Origin: Kaistia adipata DSM 17808
GTDB taxonomy: Bacteria; Pseudomonadota; Alphaproteobacteria; Rhizobiales; Kaistiaceae
Direction: 5' to 3'
DNA length: 64,000 bases
Assembly (NCBI RefSeq): GCF_000423225.1
Contig: NZ_KE383992.1
Location: 498,971-562,970, forward strand
Every line of letters begins with the position of its first letter. Position 1 is the stretch's first letter. A program made the position numbers and the translations under genes. Below the pieces are notes generated by a model. The model was not told the origin of the DNA. It did not search any database and saw only the letters and a list, made by a program, of their open reading frames with translations. Positions 8,418 through 17,088 of the stretch are shown piece by piece.

Positions 8418-8687
8418 CTACCGCCTCCCCTGCAGCTGGTCGCACTCCTTCTGCGCCGCCTCGCGCCGCGCATCGATCCAGTTCGCGAGATCCTGAAGGT
8501 GGATGCCGCGAGCGGCCTTCCGGTTCCCGTTCTCGATCCGCGTGATCGGTATGTCGATCTGACCGGCACCTGCCTTGCGGGCGAACTCGACCGGTGTCAG
8601 GTGGCTGAAATAGTCGCGGCAGACCAGTTCGATCGGGATTATGGCGGCGGCGTTGTACTGCGCCATGAGCAGGAATGCGGTGTTCAT
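8418..8687 (-). CDS. PrtN-like (pyocin activator family) regulator
   Basis: An 89-aa protein that starts MNTAFLLMAQYNAAAIIPIE and continues VCRDYFSHLTPVEFARKAGA, ending with IHLQDLANWIDARREAA. This is the pattern of the pyocin activator PrtN family. In Pseudomonas, PrtN switches on pyocin structural genes after RecA-dependent loss of the repressor PrtR. A PrtN-like protein here suggests damage-linked or helper-linked activation of element genes, although its own target sites are not identified. It has a CGGAGT ribosome site. Confidence 0.8.
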   Translation of the reverse strand: MNTAFLLMAQYNAAAIIPIELVCRDYFSHLTPVEFARKAGAGQIDIPITRIENGNRKAARGIHLQDLANWIDARREAAQKECDQLQGRR

Positions 8688-8736
8688 GGTCTACTCCGAT
8701 TTTGACCGAGCCGGCGAAACTCAGCCGGCGAGCCCA

Positions 8737-8958
8737 TCAATTCGGACTATGCAACACCGACCTCGCGGCACGAAGATGATCGAGCCCTCTGCCAATTGTG
8801 TTGCGCACCGCCTCGATCACCTCCTCGTCAACCCAGCCGTCCGCAAGAAGCGCGATCTGAGCCGTCAGGAGCAGATCCATACCGGCATCCAGCCGATCGA
8901 TCGCGTCGATTGCATCAGACTGCGCTGCCGCGGCGACGTTTGGTTGTGCAAGAGCCAT
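8737..8958 (-). CDS. Small element protein of unknown function
   Basis: The 73-aa frame begins MALAQPNVAAAAQSDAIDAI at 8958, with a clear GAGGGA ribosome site 6-7 bp upstream; an in-frame ATG at 9009 lacks one. The product is acidic and mostly helical, with a central DAGMDLLLTAQIALLADGWV segment. I do not recognise the family. It is the first leftward gene after the operator array at 9016-9099, so it is probably controlled together with the divergent RHH gene and may be cotranscribed with the PrtN-like gene. Confidence 0.6.
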   Translation of the reverse strand: MALAQPNVAAAAQSDAIDAIDRLDAGMDLLLTAQIALLADGWVDEEVIEAVRNTIGRGLDHLRAARSVLHSPN

Positions 8959-9015
8959 CACTATTCCCTCATCAATGTTCTGTGGGCGCCGAACATCGGC
9001 AGCTGACAAGGATTT

Positions 9016-9099
9016 ATAAACGATATCGCTTATGTGTCAATTAACGATATCGCTTATATCTGTTTCACGCGGATTGAAGGAATAAGCGACATCGTTTAT
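9016..9099. promoter_or_regulatory. Three near-palindromic 18-bp operators between divergent genes
   Basis: ATAAACGATATCGCTTAT at 9016-9033 is repeated with one change at 9040-9057 and, inverted with one change, at 9082-9099. Each copy is almost palindromic around GATATC. The first two are spaced 24 bp apart, about two helical turns. They lie between the leftward 8958 gene and the rightward RHH gene, exactly where a repressor would control both. The RHH protein encoded immediately downstream is the natural candidate ligand. Confidence 0.8.
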
Positions 9100-9108
9100 A
9101 GAGTCGGT

Positions 9109-9315
9109 ATGGGACGACCTCCGCTGAACATGACCCCGACACTCGTGCGCTTTCCCAGCAGTGTGCTGGAACGTATCGACGCCCTTGTCGGGCCACAGGA
9201 TATAGCGAGCCCGAAGGAGCCGAAGCACCGCGCCAAGTTCATCCGCCAAGCGGTAGAGGCTGAACTTGAGCGTCGCGAGCGCGAGGCAAACCTGAGCGCT
9301 CCGCCCGATGAATGA
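9109..9315 (+). CDS. Ribbon-helix-helix DNA-binding protein (element regulator)
   Basis: A 68-aa protein starting MGRPPLNMTPTLVRFPSSVL. The beta-strand MTPTLVRF plus helices (SSVLERIDALVG, AKFIRQAVEAELERRE) match a MetJ/Arc-type ribbon-helix-helix fold, in which paired beta strands enter the DNA major groove. Start 9109 is preferred over 9034 because the longer form would read through two operators. It is the only clear rightward gene in the element, and it faces the operator array, so autoregulation and control of the leftward early genes are likely. Confidence 0.75.
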   Translation: MGRPPLNMTPTLVRFPSSVLERIDALVGPQDIASPKEPKHRAKFIRQAVEAELERREREANLSAPPDE

Positions 9316-9372
9316 TGCTCGCGTTGCCGGCAGAAATCCACCGGATCCGGCCGACACCCACGAGGAACAGCG

Positions 9373-9687
9373 CTAGTTCAGCCCGGCAGACGAGGGCGAA
9401 CTCGCCGGCATCGCATCCAGCAGCGACATCGCTTCTATGGCACGCTGCATCAGCCGCTGGCTCATGTCGCGATACCACGACGCCCACCGGTCTTCAGTGC
9501 CTGAAACAGATATCGCCGCATGCGCGAGCGACAGGCATCGGGCGATCGACGGCACGTCCGTGATATGCGCCTGCGCCGCCTGGGTGAGAGCGGCTTGAAA
9601 CCGCTCCGGCCCATCCGGAAGGGTCAGGGTCAGCTCGAACCACTGCCGGCCTTCCTGCATCATGGTCTCGCTCAGCGTCACCTTCAT
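9373..9687 (-). CDS. Element protein of unknown function downstream of large virion-type gene
   Basis: A 104-aa frame whose ATG overlaps the stop of the 1254-aa gene (ATGA at 9684-9687), indicating translational coupling. It starts MKVTLSETMMQEGRQWFELT and is otherwise helical with a Ser/Pro-rich tail. I do not recognise a domain. Its place at the end of the long leftward operon suggests a small accessory factor of the two big proteins, such as a chaperone or assembly factor; this is inference. Confidence 0.6.
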   Translation of the reverse strand: MKVTLSETMMQEGRQWFELTLTLPDGPERFQAALTQAAQAHITDVPSIARCLSLAHAAISVSGTEDRWASWYRDMSQRLMQRAIEAMSLLDAMPASSPSSAGLN

Positions 9688-12600
9688 TTCGTTGCCTCTT
9701 TCAGCTCAGGAACTACCATGCCGTCGATCAGCCAGCGCCAGTACGGAAGCGAGGCGAAGGGTGTCATGCGCCGCAAGGCCGAAACGTCACCCTCGCCGAT
9801 TGCCGCCTCCTGACCGGTCGCCGCGCGCCGCATGTTTTCGAAGCCGAGCGCCAGCAGACCAACGGTATCGGTGGCGGTCTCGAACGACGGCCCGAGGAAA
9901 GATCCGACTTTCGAGCGGGCGGCATAGCGGCTGGCCGGCGCGCGCTGACTTGCGTCTGGGAACAACGCTGCGGCGCCCGTGTAGAGGCCGGGGGCGCCGA
10001 TCTTTTCGAGCGCATTGTTGACCTCGAAGCCCATCGAGAAAATGCCGGAGCGGTCCAGGCCCTCCGCAATCCAGGTGCCGGGGTTGTCGGAGATCTCGCG
10101 TCCACTCTCGATCTGCTTGAGCGCGTAGATGAAAGCGCCGATCGTCGCCATGCCGACCACGCCACCGACCATCCGAGTGGTGTCCTCTTGCAGCCCGCGC
10201 AACAGCACCCGTTGGTTCGAGGCGATGGCGAAGCTTCGGAATTGCAGCAGCGCGCGCCCGACAGGCGTTCCCATGAACAGCGGCGTATCGCCGACGCCCT
10301 TGGTGACGATGATGCTGTCGACATCCTTGTTCACCGCAGCACGGTATGCGCGGCGCAGGCTAGCCGCGGCGACATCCTCGCCCCATGCCTCGGTATTCGC
10401 CACGCGCACGCCGTCCAGCGTGTCCCCATGCTGCTGGAACAGCCGCCCGATATATTCGGCCCTGCCCTGTCCGATGCCGAGAAAGCCCATATAGGCCTGC
10501 TCTTTGGCCGGCAGAGCATCGAACCCATCGGCCGCCGCCTTCTCTACATTCGCGAGGATGCGGTTTTGGGTCATCGTCGAGGCAATGCCCTTCTGGAAAT
10601 CGTTCCAGTGCAGCAGCCCTGTCATCCGCGTGAAACCCGTCGACGCGTTCTCGAGGAACCGCTCGAACGGCGAGTTCATCGCATACGGGTCGGTGATCTC
10701 CGCTAGCGTCGCCAGCCGGGACGCGAGCAGCTTTTCGGAGATCGCGCCGGCAAGCTTGGCCTCCTCCCGGCTCATCTTCACGGCCTTCATGTTCCGGATC
10801 AGCGGAACGAGCCCATCACGCATGTATGCCGTCAGGCCATGTACCATCGCCGGGCGCACCGCGTCGGAGAGCGACGAAATCAGAACGCCGCCGAGACTCC
10901 GGAGATAGTTGAACTGCCCGGCAGCATTCAGCGTGCGCGCCCATGAGGTATTCTGCACCTCGGGTCTGTACACCCCACGAAGCATATCGCGGACTGCCTC
11001 CAGATCGCGGATATCGGATTTCTCGCGCTTGTTCAGCGACTTCAGCCGCTTGAGCTTGTCGGCGCCCGGCATCGCTTGATCGGCCTCGACCGCCTGGCGG
11101 AGGCTGATGTATTCGGCCCGGATCGCCTCAATCGGGCCTTTCATGGTCGGGTCCCCGAAACGCTCGGTCAGCTCGACGTCGGCCGACATGATCCGCGCAT
11201 AGCGCCGTCCGATCATCTCGATATCGTGGTCGAGATATCGCTCGACGAGTTCGTCGGGAATGTTGAACACGCGCTCTTTCAGCGGCCCGCGCTTCGTCAC
11301 GACGAGACCGGCAGGCATGTCACCATCGACCCCACGTCCCGTCACATTGGCGAAGATGTCGTCGGTGATCTCGTCGATATAGGCGTCGCGATCGGCATCA
11401 TTGAGGAAATCGAACCGTCCGCGAGCCTGATCGTCCGCAAGCGAGGCGTCGAGCTTACCGATCTTCTCCCGATCCAGATCGCTCAGAACCCGATTGATCG
11501 TGCTGGCGATGTTCCTCAGATCGTCCGAGGTGCCGAACATCGGCCGCGCGAAATCGACACCCATCCGATCCAACGCCGCGAGCATCCGATCGAAGTCATC
11601 CGCCACCCGCGCCGCCTCGATGTCAGCATGGCGCACAACCCGACTGCCGCGCAGATCGGTGGCCAGCGCATCAAGGAAATCCTGCACGCTCGGCCGCCCG
11701 CCGTCGCGACCAGCACCATGCGGCACAGTGCCGGCATCGTTCAGAAAGCCTTCCTGCCAGGCGCGCAGCACGACATCGTCGAGCCCCTCCCCGCCGACCG
11801 GGTTGGAGGTGCCCTTTCGGGACTTCCGCAACAAGCCGGGGATCGACCGCGCCTCTGGAAACACCGCCGCGAGATCGCCGTTCGCATCGAAGATGCCGCC
11901 GCGCTGGCGCTTCAGCCACACGCTCAGGCTCTCTGGCGCCATAGGGCGCTCACCGGCAGTGAAGCGCCTGACCAGCGAAATCACCTGGTCCTCGTCGATA
12001 TCGTCGAGCGAGATCTCACCACCATCGAGCCGCCGGCGCATGGCCTCGTCGCGGCGGAGAATGCCGAGTTCGATATCGCCTTTCTCCCGCATCAGCTTCT
12101 TGGCGCGGCGGTCGATCCTCTGGCTATCCGCACGCATGGCATCATCCAGAGATCCAGAAAGCCAGTTGCGAACGACCGCCCGAAACTCACCCTCGTTCGC
12201 CTCGATCGCCGGGCGGTTCCACATGCGGGTGAGATAGCTCTCGGCAGTCGATACGCTCACGTCCGGCGGCAGCATACCGGCCGCGATCGCTCGCTGCTTC
12301 AGCGGCTCGATCACGCTGGTGCGCCAGGCCTGCGCGGCCTCGGTCACGCCGGGAACATCGCTCTTGTCGCCGCGCCGCATCGCCCGGCCGACGGCCTCGC
12401 GAAATTCTGCCTTTGTCATCACATTGCCGGCCTTGCGGGCGGCAAGGTAGGCCTTCTGCTGAGCCTCCAGCGCCTTTACCACGGCGCCGCGCGTATACTC
12501 GTGCATGGCCGTTTCAGCTGCCGTGTCGCCCTCGCCGGAAAGGTTCTGCTTCAGGTAGACCGGCGTTTCCATCATCTGGGACGCAACTTTTCGGGCCTGC

Positions 12601-13448
12601 GTCGAGGGGCTGTTGATGGTGCGGAGCAGCGGGTTGAGTTGTGCCGTTGCCCTGGCGACTTTCGACGCCGCCGCGCCCGCGACCCCGAAATCGTCGAGCG
12701 TGTCGACGGGCGCCGCGGCAGCACCGGCGCTGCGAAGCGCGCCCCCCATCTCGGCCAGTTCCTTGTGGATCACATCGGTGGCCGCGTCGAATTCCGGATG
12801 CTCGGCCGCCTTCAGGGCATTGGAGGCCGCGCGATGCTGGACACCGTTCATGATACGGCTCGCGCCTGCGCCAAGCAGACCGCCGAGCAGGACGGACCCG
12901 CCGATGTTGATCACGCTCTCGCCGGCCGTGCGGGTCTCCTGGCTGGCCTGCAAGCCGGCTTCCTGCACGGCGGTGCCGACGCCAGCGGCGACACCCACGC
13001 TCAGCGCGCTGCGACCGACCGCATAGCCGGCCCGCCCCGACTTCACCAGGGCACCGCCCGGCAGCAGGATCGTGGGATCAAGGACGGAGGCACCGGCAGT
13101 CATGCCGAAACCCGTCCAACCCGAGGCGGCCAATGTCTGCCGGTCCTTCGTTTCGCGGTCGATATCGGCTTTGAGCGCCGCCGCCTGGCGGGGATTGAAG
13201 ACGTTCTCGAATGCGTCGAGGTGATCCTCATAGCCGGCGACATCATCGAACACGTTGTAGGCGCGATCGATGTCATGAAAGTTGCCGTCGAGAACGTGCC
13301 GGAGCCGCTCAGAGCTCGCGATAGAGCCGATCAGGTTTTCGGACCGGAATGCCGCGCCGGCGGTTTCCAGGATGGATGGGGCGCGCGCCGGCGGCTGGGC
13401 CAGCCGAAGGCCGGGCGCTGGCGCGGCAAGCGTGTCATCGAACGGCAT
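9684..13448 (-). CDS. Very large virion-type protein (podovirus internal virion/ejection protein-like)
   Basis: A 1254-aa protein with a strong AGGAGG ribosome site. Residues about 110-200 are Gly/Ala-rich and hydrophobic (for example GWTGFGMTAGASVLDPTILL and SVINIGGSVLLGGLLGAGAS). The remainder is long and helical, with charged segments. This architecture resembles the large internal virion proteins of podoviruses, which are packed in the capsid and ejected to form a channel through the envelope. I identified it by overall pattern and by its neighbour with a tail-lysozyme domain, not by a catalytic motif. It overlaps that gene by 14 bp. It is the largest gene in the element; with its partner it uses about 40% of the element's DNA. 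Confidence 0.6.
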   Translation of the reverse strand: MPFDDTLAAPAPGLRLAQPPARAPSILETAGAAFRSENLIGSIASSERLRHVLDGNFHDIDRAYNVFDDVAGYEDHLDAFENVFNPRQAAALKADIDRETKDRQTLAASGWTGFGMTAGASVLDPTILLPGGALVKSGRAGYAVGRSALSVGVAAGVGTAVQEAGLQASQETRTAGESVINIGGSVLLGGLLGAGASRIMNGVQHRAASNALKAAEHPEFDAATDVIHKELAEMGGALRSAGAAAAPVDTLDDFGVAGAAASKVARATAQLNPLLRTINSPSTQARKVASQMMETPVYLKQNLSGEGDTAAETAMHEYTRGAVVKALEAQQKAYLAARKAGNVMTKAEFREAVGRAMRRGDKSDVPGVTEAAQAWRTSVIEPLKQRAIAAGMLPPDVSVSTAESYLTRMWNRPAIEANEGEFRAVVRNWLSGSLDDAMRADSQRIDRRAKKLMREKGDIELGILRRDEAMRRRLDGGEISLDDIDEDQVISLVRRFTAGERPMAPESLSVWLKRQRGGIFDANGDLAAVFPEARSIPGLLRKSRKGTSNPVGGEGLDDVVLRAWQEGFLNDAGTVPHGAGRDGGRPSVQDFLDALATDLRGSRVVRHADIEAARVADDFDRMLAALDRMGVDFARPMFGTSDDLRNIASTINRVLSDLDREKIGKLDASLADDQARGRFDFLNDADRDAYIDEITDDIFANVTGRGVDGDMPAGLVVTKRGPLKERVFNIPDELVERYLDHDIEMIGRRYARIMSADVELTERFGDPTMKGPIEAIRAEYISLRQAVEADQAMPGADKLKRLKSLNKREKSDIRDLEAVRDMLRGVYRPEVQNTSWARTLNAAGQFNYLRSLGGVLISSLSDAVRPAMVHGLTAYMRDGLVPLIRNMKAVKMSREEAKLAGAISEKLLASRLATLAEITDPYAMNSPFERFLENASTGFTRMTGLLHWNDFQKGIASTMTQNRILANVEKAAADGFDALPAKEQAYMGFLGIGQGRAEYIGRLFQQHGDTLDGVRVANTEAWGEDVAAASLRRAYRAAVNKDVDSIIVTKGVGDTPLFMGTPVGRALLQFRSFAIASNQRVLLRGLQEDTTRMVGGVVGMATIGAFIYALKQIESGREISDNPGTWIAEGLDRSGIFSMGFEVNNALEKIGAPGLYTGAAALFPDASQRAPASRYAARSKVGSFLGPSFETATDTVGLLALGFENMRRAATGQEAAIGEGDVSALRRMTPFASLPYWRWLIDGMVVPELKEATK

Positions 13449-16122
13449 TTTCCAGCCCTCCTGTCAGCGGGTTTCCGTCCAGGGAGCGATTGAGCGTTCC
13501 CTCGCGGTCGCGACTGGCTTCGAGCAGATCGCGGTTTTCGTTGCGGCGGGCCTCGGACAGCGCCCTGCGCGCGGCCGAAACCTCACCGGCAGACGGCGGC
13601 ACGGCATAGAACGGAAGCCGATACTGCTCGGTCACGCCGCCCTTTTCGTAGAAGACGCGATACCGAGCCGGTTTGCCGGCGTTGAAATCCCGCTCCGTCT
13701 GATCGTCGGCCAGAAGATAGACGGCATCGGCAGCGACGCCCGCCTCGGCCAGGGCCGCTTTGACCTGCTCGCCGACATAGGCGTGCGTCCCGTCTTTGCC
13801 GGCAGGATAGGTGACCTCAGGCGGCAGGCGCGTGATGACCTTGGGGCCGGAGATGCTGAAATCTGACGTGCCATAGCGGCGCCGGAAGCGATCAGCGGCC
13901 AGCGTCTTGGCGAGATCCTGGTCGCCGGCGGCGTCGAACAGGCTTTCCTCCAGCATGGAGCGGTAATCCGCCGTCATCGCGGCCGACTGTGCCGGCGTCT
14001 CGCCGAGCTTCGGATCCGATCCGAAAATGCCAGGGTCGAAGATGTCGCGAACATTGCCCTCGACCGCCTGCGATTTCACGAAATCGACGATCGGCTTGCT
14101 GTCCATGAGAGCCGCGCGTGCCCTCGCCTTCTCAGGGTCGCGGGCGTCGATCATGCGCTGTGCTGCCTGTTCCGGCGTCATGCCGAGCAGGTTCGTGAAA
14201 TGGCGGTAGCTCGTCAGCGCGTCAGCGATCGCGGAGCCGCCGTCCCGCTTGCCGAATGCGGTCGCATCGGCGGCCGACAAGGACGCGGCGAGTTGCAGGC
14301 CCTCGACCAGCGCCGGAACGCTGTTGCCGGTGACAGCACCGCGCAAGGCGTTGAATACGGGGCTGGGGATGACGCCCGTCTGCTCAACCAGGTTCGGCAG
14401 GACGGAGATTGCGCGCTGAGGGTCGCCCGCCTCCGCAGCCGTGACCGCAAACCTGTCCCAAACGCCGTCGACCGACTTTCGGCCATCGCTGGTAAAAGGA
14501 TCGACGTGGAAGTTCCCGGCATTGAACAGAGCGACATTGGCCTGCGCCTCACGCAGCCCTTTGAATTTCTCGTCGTAGCGGCTGATCAGCGTCGCCCGGT
14601 CGCCGTCGTCGAGGATCGGATCAGCGAGAATTTCGGGGACGGTAAGCGACTGGTCCGTCGTCTCGATCCGCAGCTTGTAGCTGTTGACGGCCTGCGTCTG
14701 AGCCGTTTTGAAGGCCGCAGCCGCCGCAGTCTCATACTCCTTGACGTCGCCGGCCGCGATCTGGCGAACCTGATCGCCCATGTAATGAGGGAGGCCTGCA
14801 ATGACCCGCTCGGTGCGCTCGGAGAATACGGCGCCGCCGTCGCCCGTCGGCAGCGCGTCGCCCGCCGCGACATCCATTCCGGCCGCCCGCATCGCGTGGT
14901 TGAGCCGGCCGCGATAGTTGTGACCGCCGCGCGGGTTGGCAGCAGTCCAACCCTGGGGCCGCTCATAGCCGACGAACGCAGCCGTCGCCTCGTCGACGGT
15001 TTTGGCGCCCAACAGAGCGCGATATGCGGCGGCCTCATCGCCCTTCAGCTCGGCAAGCACGAAGCTCAGCTGAGTTTCGAAGTCCTGCCAATCCTTGCCC
15101 TGCGCCGCCGCATGGCGCTTCAGCTTGGAGAAACGCTCGCCACGCCACTGCGCAATGCCAAAGGCGGTCCCGTTGTCACCTGGCCTCACGACAGGGTTGA
15201 GATTGCTCTCACCCATCAGGTTGCCGACGATGCCGCTGGCCTGTTCCTTCGTCAGCCCCTCGCGCATGAAGTATGCCATGGCCTGCTTCTGGCGCGCAGA
15301 AACATCAGCCGAGACGCGCGACGGGCGCGCCACGATGGCATCCCTGCCGGCCGCGGTCGCGAGTGGCTTGGCGAGCGAGGCCAGGAGCTTATTGGCAGCG
15401 TCGGGCGACATGCTGGCCAGGCTCTTTTGCGCGTATTCGACCGCCGCGATCGGGTCGTCGTTCGCCATATCGAGGGCGACGCGGGAATAGTAGTCGTCCG
15501 AAACTGCTTCCTGCTTCAGCTTGATCGCATCCGAAGGCAGGCCGGCAAGCTGGCCGAGGTTGTCGACCTCAGCGCGCGCCGCCGCCAGATAGTGCGCCGA
15601 CTGCTTAGCATCCCGGCGAGACCGGACGGCCTCATTCAGAAAGGTCTCGGCGCCGGCCTCATGCGTCTGGACGACGAATTTCCGGGTCTCGTTGCCGCGA
15701 TGCGTGATCGCCGTCCGTTTCCGCTGAAGCTCGTCGACGTCGACGGCGCGCTTGAAAATCGCCTGCTGGGCCGGCGAGAGCTTCGACTGATGATCGCGCC
15801 GGATCTGCTCAAGCCGCCGTTCGATGTCCGGAAATCCGTCTATAGCAGCCTTGCCGGCCTGCTGGGCGTAGCCGTTCTGGCCATACATCGCCTCGTCGGC
15901 ATCGATCATGAACCGATTGCGGGCGTCCCTCGCTACGGTCTCGTCGGTCAACTGCTGCGCCTGTGCCATGGCGTCGCCAACCTGACCCAGACCATGCGCC
16001 ACATCCTGCATGCCCCGGCCGATCGTGGCGCCGAACGCACCAGGCGTCGAGCGGTCTTCAAGGTTCGATTGGAACTCGGGCCGGATCTCAACGCCGGGCT
16101 GATACTCAGGAACTCGGACCAT
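13435..16122 (-). CDS. Large virion-type protein with phage-tail-lysozyme domain
   Basis: An 895-aa protein with a GAGGT ribosome site. Residues about 275-410 form a phage tail lysozyme domain: AMAYFMREGLTKEQASGIVG, then NLMGESNLNP (Glu305 in the catalytic position), AFGIAQWRGERFSKLKRHA and the closing GYERPQGW. Such domains cut peptidoglycan during DNA entry. The N-terminal 270 residues are helical and rich in Gln/Ala, and the C-terminal half is helical without a recognised domain. This size and layout fits an ejected internal protein rather than a tail fibre. The 3' end overlaps the 1254-aa gene by 14 bp, so the pair is probably made in fixed proportion. Confidence 0.75.
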   Translation of the reverse strand: MVRVPEYQPGVEIRPEFQSNLEDRSTPGAFGATIGRGMQDVAHGLGQVGDAMAQAQQLTDETVARDARNRFMIDADEAMYGQNGYAQQAGKAAIDGFPDIERRLEQIRRDHQSKLSPAQQAIFKRAVDVDELQRKRTAITHRGNETRKFVVQTHEAGAETFLNEAVRSRRDAKQSAHYLAAARAEVDNLGQLAGLPSDAIKLKQEAVSDDYYSRVALDMANDDPIAAVEYAQKSLASMSPDAANKLLASLAKPLATAAGRDAIVARPSRVSADVSARQKQAMAYFMREGLTKEQASGIVGNLMGESNLNPVVRPGDNGTAFGIAQWRGERFSKLKRHAAAQGKDWQDFETQLSFVLAELKGDEAAAYRALLGAKTVDEATAAFVGYERPQGWTAANPRGGHNYRGRLNHAMRAAGMDVAAGDALPTGDGGAVFSERTERVIAGLPHYMGDQVRQIAAGDVKEYETAAAAAFKTAQTQAVNSYKLRIETTDQSLTVPEILADPILDDGDRATLISRYDEKFKGLREAQANVALFNAGNFHVDPFTSDGRKSVDGVWDRFAVTAAEAGDPQRAISVLPNLVEQTGVIPSPVFNALRGAVTGNSVPALVEGLQLAASLSAADATAFGKRDGGSAIADALTSYRHFTNLLGMTPEQAAQRMIDARDPEKARARAALMDSKPIVDFVKSQAVEGNVRDIFDPGIFGSDPKLGETPAQSAAMTADYRSMLEESLFDAAGDQDLAKTLAADRFRRRYGTSDFSISGPKVITRLPPEVTYPAGKDGTHAYVGEQVKAALAEAGVAADAVYLLADDQTERDFNAGKPARYRVFYEKGGVTEQYRLPFYAVPPSAGEVSAARRALSEARRNENRDLLEASRDREGTLNRSLDGNPLTGGLENAVR

Positions 16123-16130
16123 GATCGACC

Positions 16131-16514
16131 TCAGCCAGCTTGAGAAAGGGGTGTGCTCGGGGCCAGCATCAACCGGAGGCCTCGATGAAAGCCGGCGTGC
16201 TCAATCGCAACACCGGAGCCCCGGATACGGCCCTGGAGAAGACGAAGGGCTTTCCAGAGATCCGTGTACATCTTGCCCTGTGACGGCCCGCCGTCGGGGT
16301 CGTCCGAATACATGGCGTCGAAAATCTCACCGGTCGCAACGGGGTGCCCCTTGCCGCGCCACACAGCGTGCAGGATCCGAGCCTCAAGGGGCCGCAGGTC
16401 GCAGGAGGCGGCCACGGCGTCGACGGTCGGAGCATCGACCTGGCCGCCGCAGCAAGGGCATTCGCGGAGGGTTTCAGGCGAGGATTTGCCAATGGGGCGC
16501 CGCCCGCTATTCAT
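16131..16514 (-). CDS. Phage winged-helix protein with CxxC motif
   Basis: A 127-aa product starting MNSGRRPIGKSSPETLRECP. It has an N-terminal CPCC pair (possibly metal binding) and then a winged-helix core (LEARILHAVWRGKGHPVATG, EIFDAMYSDDPDGGPSQG, KMYTDLWKALRLLQGRI, GLRLML) like the OmpR-type C-terminal DNA-binding domain. Similar proteins occur near terminase genes in rhizobial and other proteobacterial prophages; a function in packaging or late regulation is unproven. The ATG at 16514 overlaps the upstream gene by 8 bp and has a GAGGA site. A longer frame to 16586 is not needed. Confidence 0.6.
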   Translation of the reverse strand: MNSGRRPIGKSSPETLRECPCCGGQVDAPTVDAVAASCDLRPLEARILHAVWRGKGHPVATGEIFDAMYSDDPDGGPSQGKMYTDLWKALRLLQGRIRGSGVAIEHAGFHRGLRLMLAPSTPLSQAG

Positions 16515-17079
16515 CGGCGCTATCCTCTTCCAGCAGTTCCCCCCAAGCGCCGCGAACGATATCCGCGACACCCTTCTTGGTGGCAAAGTCGCCCCGGGCT
16601 CGGCAATTGTTCAGATTGCGCACTAGGCTCTCCGAGATCCCATCCCGGCCGACGCGACCAATGTTGAGGGGTTCGCCGGCAAGTCGAAAACTGTGCCGAA
16701 CGCGCTCCTCCGCCTCGTTCAGTTCAGTTACGACATCGGCGCAGTTCTTCGTCAGCGCGTCGGCGCGCTCAGAAATCCTGAGAAGCTGAATTGCAGCAGC
16801 CCTCGCATCGGTGAGGTGGCCGAGGCGGGTAGCCTCCTCCTGATCGAGGCGTGCCTTTTCCTCGATCTCCTTTGCGGTGACCATCGCGCGGACCAGTACG
16901 CCGCGATCGACGGTGAGTTGGGCCGCCCGGGCGTTGCTCTCGGCCAGGAGTTGGACGGCGGCCGCATCTCCGCTCACGGCGGCATACGACAGGCGCGAGG
17001 CCTCAATCTCGATATCCGCGAGAATGCCGTCGATGGCGGCAATCTGAGCTGTGATGTCGGCAGTGGTGATCGCTGTCAT
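16507..17079 (-). CDS. Coiled-coil element protein of unknown function
   Basis: A 190-aa acidic, strongly helical product starting MTAITTADITAQIAAIDGIL, with a central KEIEEKARLDQEEATRLG stretch predicted to be coiled coil. GAGGAA ribosome site, 9 bp after the small-terminase gene. No recognised domain. Its place between the small terminase and the winged-helix protein suggests a phage packaging or structural accessory; this is inference. Confidence 0.6.
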   Translation of the reverse strand: MTAITTADITAQIAAIDGILADIEIEASRLSYAAVSGDAAAVQLLAESNARAAQLTVDRGVLVRAMVTAKEIEEKARLDQEEATRLGHLTDARAAAIQLLRISERADALTKNCADVVTELNEAEERVRHSFRLAGEPLNIGRVGRDGISESLVRNLNNCRARGDFATKKGVADIVRGAWGELLEEDSADE

Positions 17080-17088
17080 GGGAGTTCC

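Noticed and set aside
11076-13493. An 805-aa rightward open frame opposite the 1254-aa element gene
   Set aside because: No ribosome site or recognisable domain; the leftward frame has overlaps and an AGGAGG site, so this is a shadow.
14200-16143. A 647-aa rightward open frame opposite the tail-lysozyme protein
   Set aside because: The leftward frame contains the tail-lysozyme domain; the rightward one is Arg/Gly-rich with no motif.
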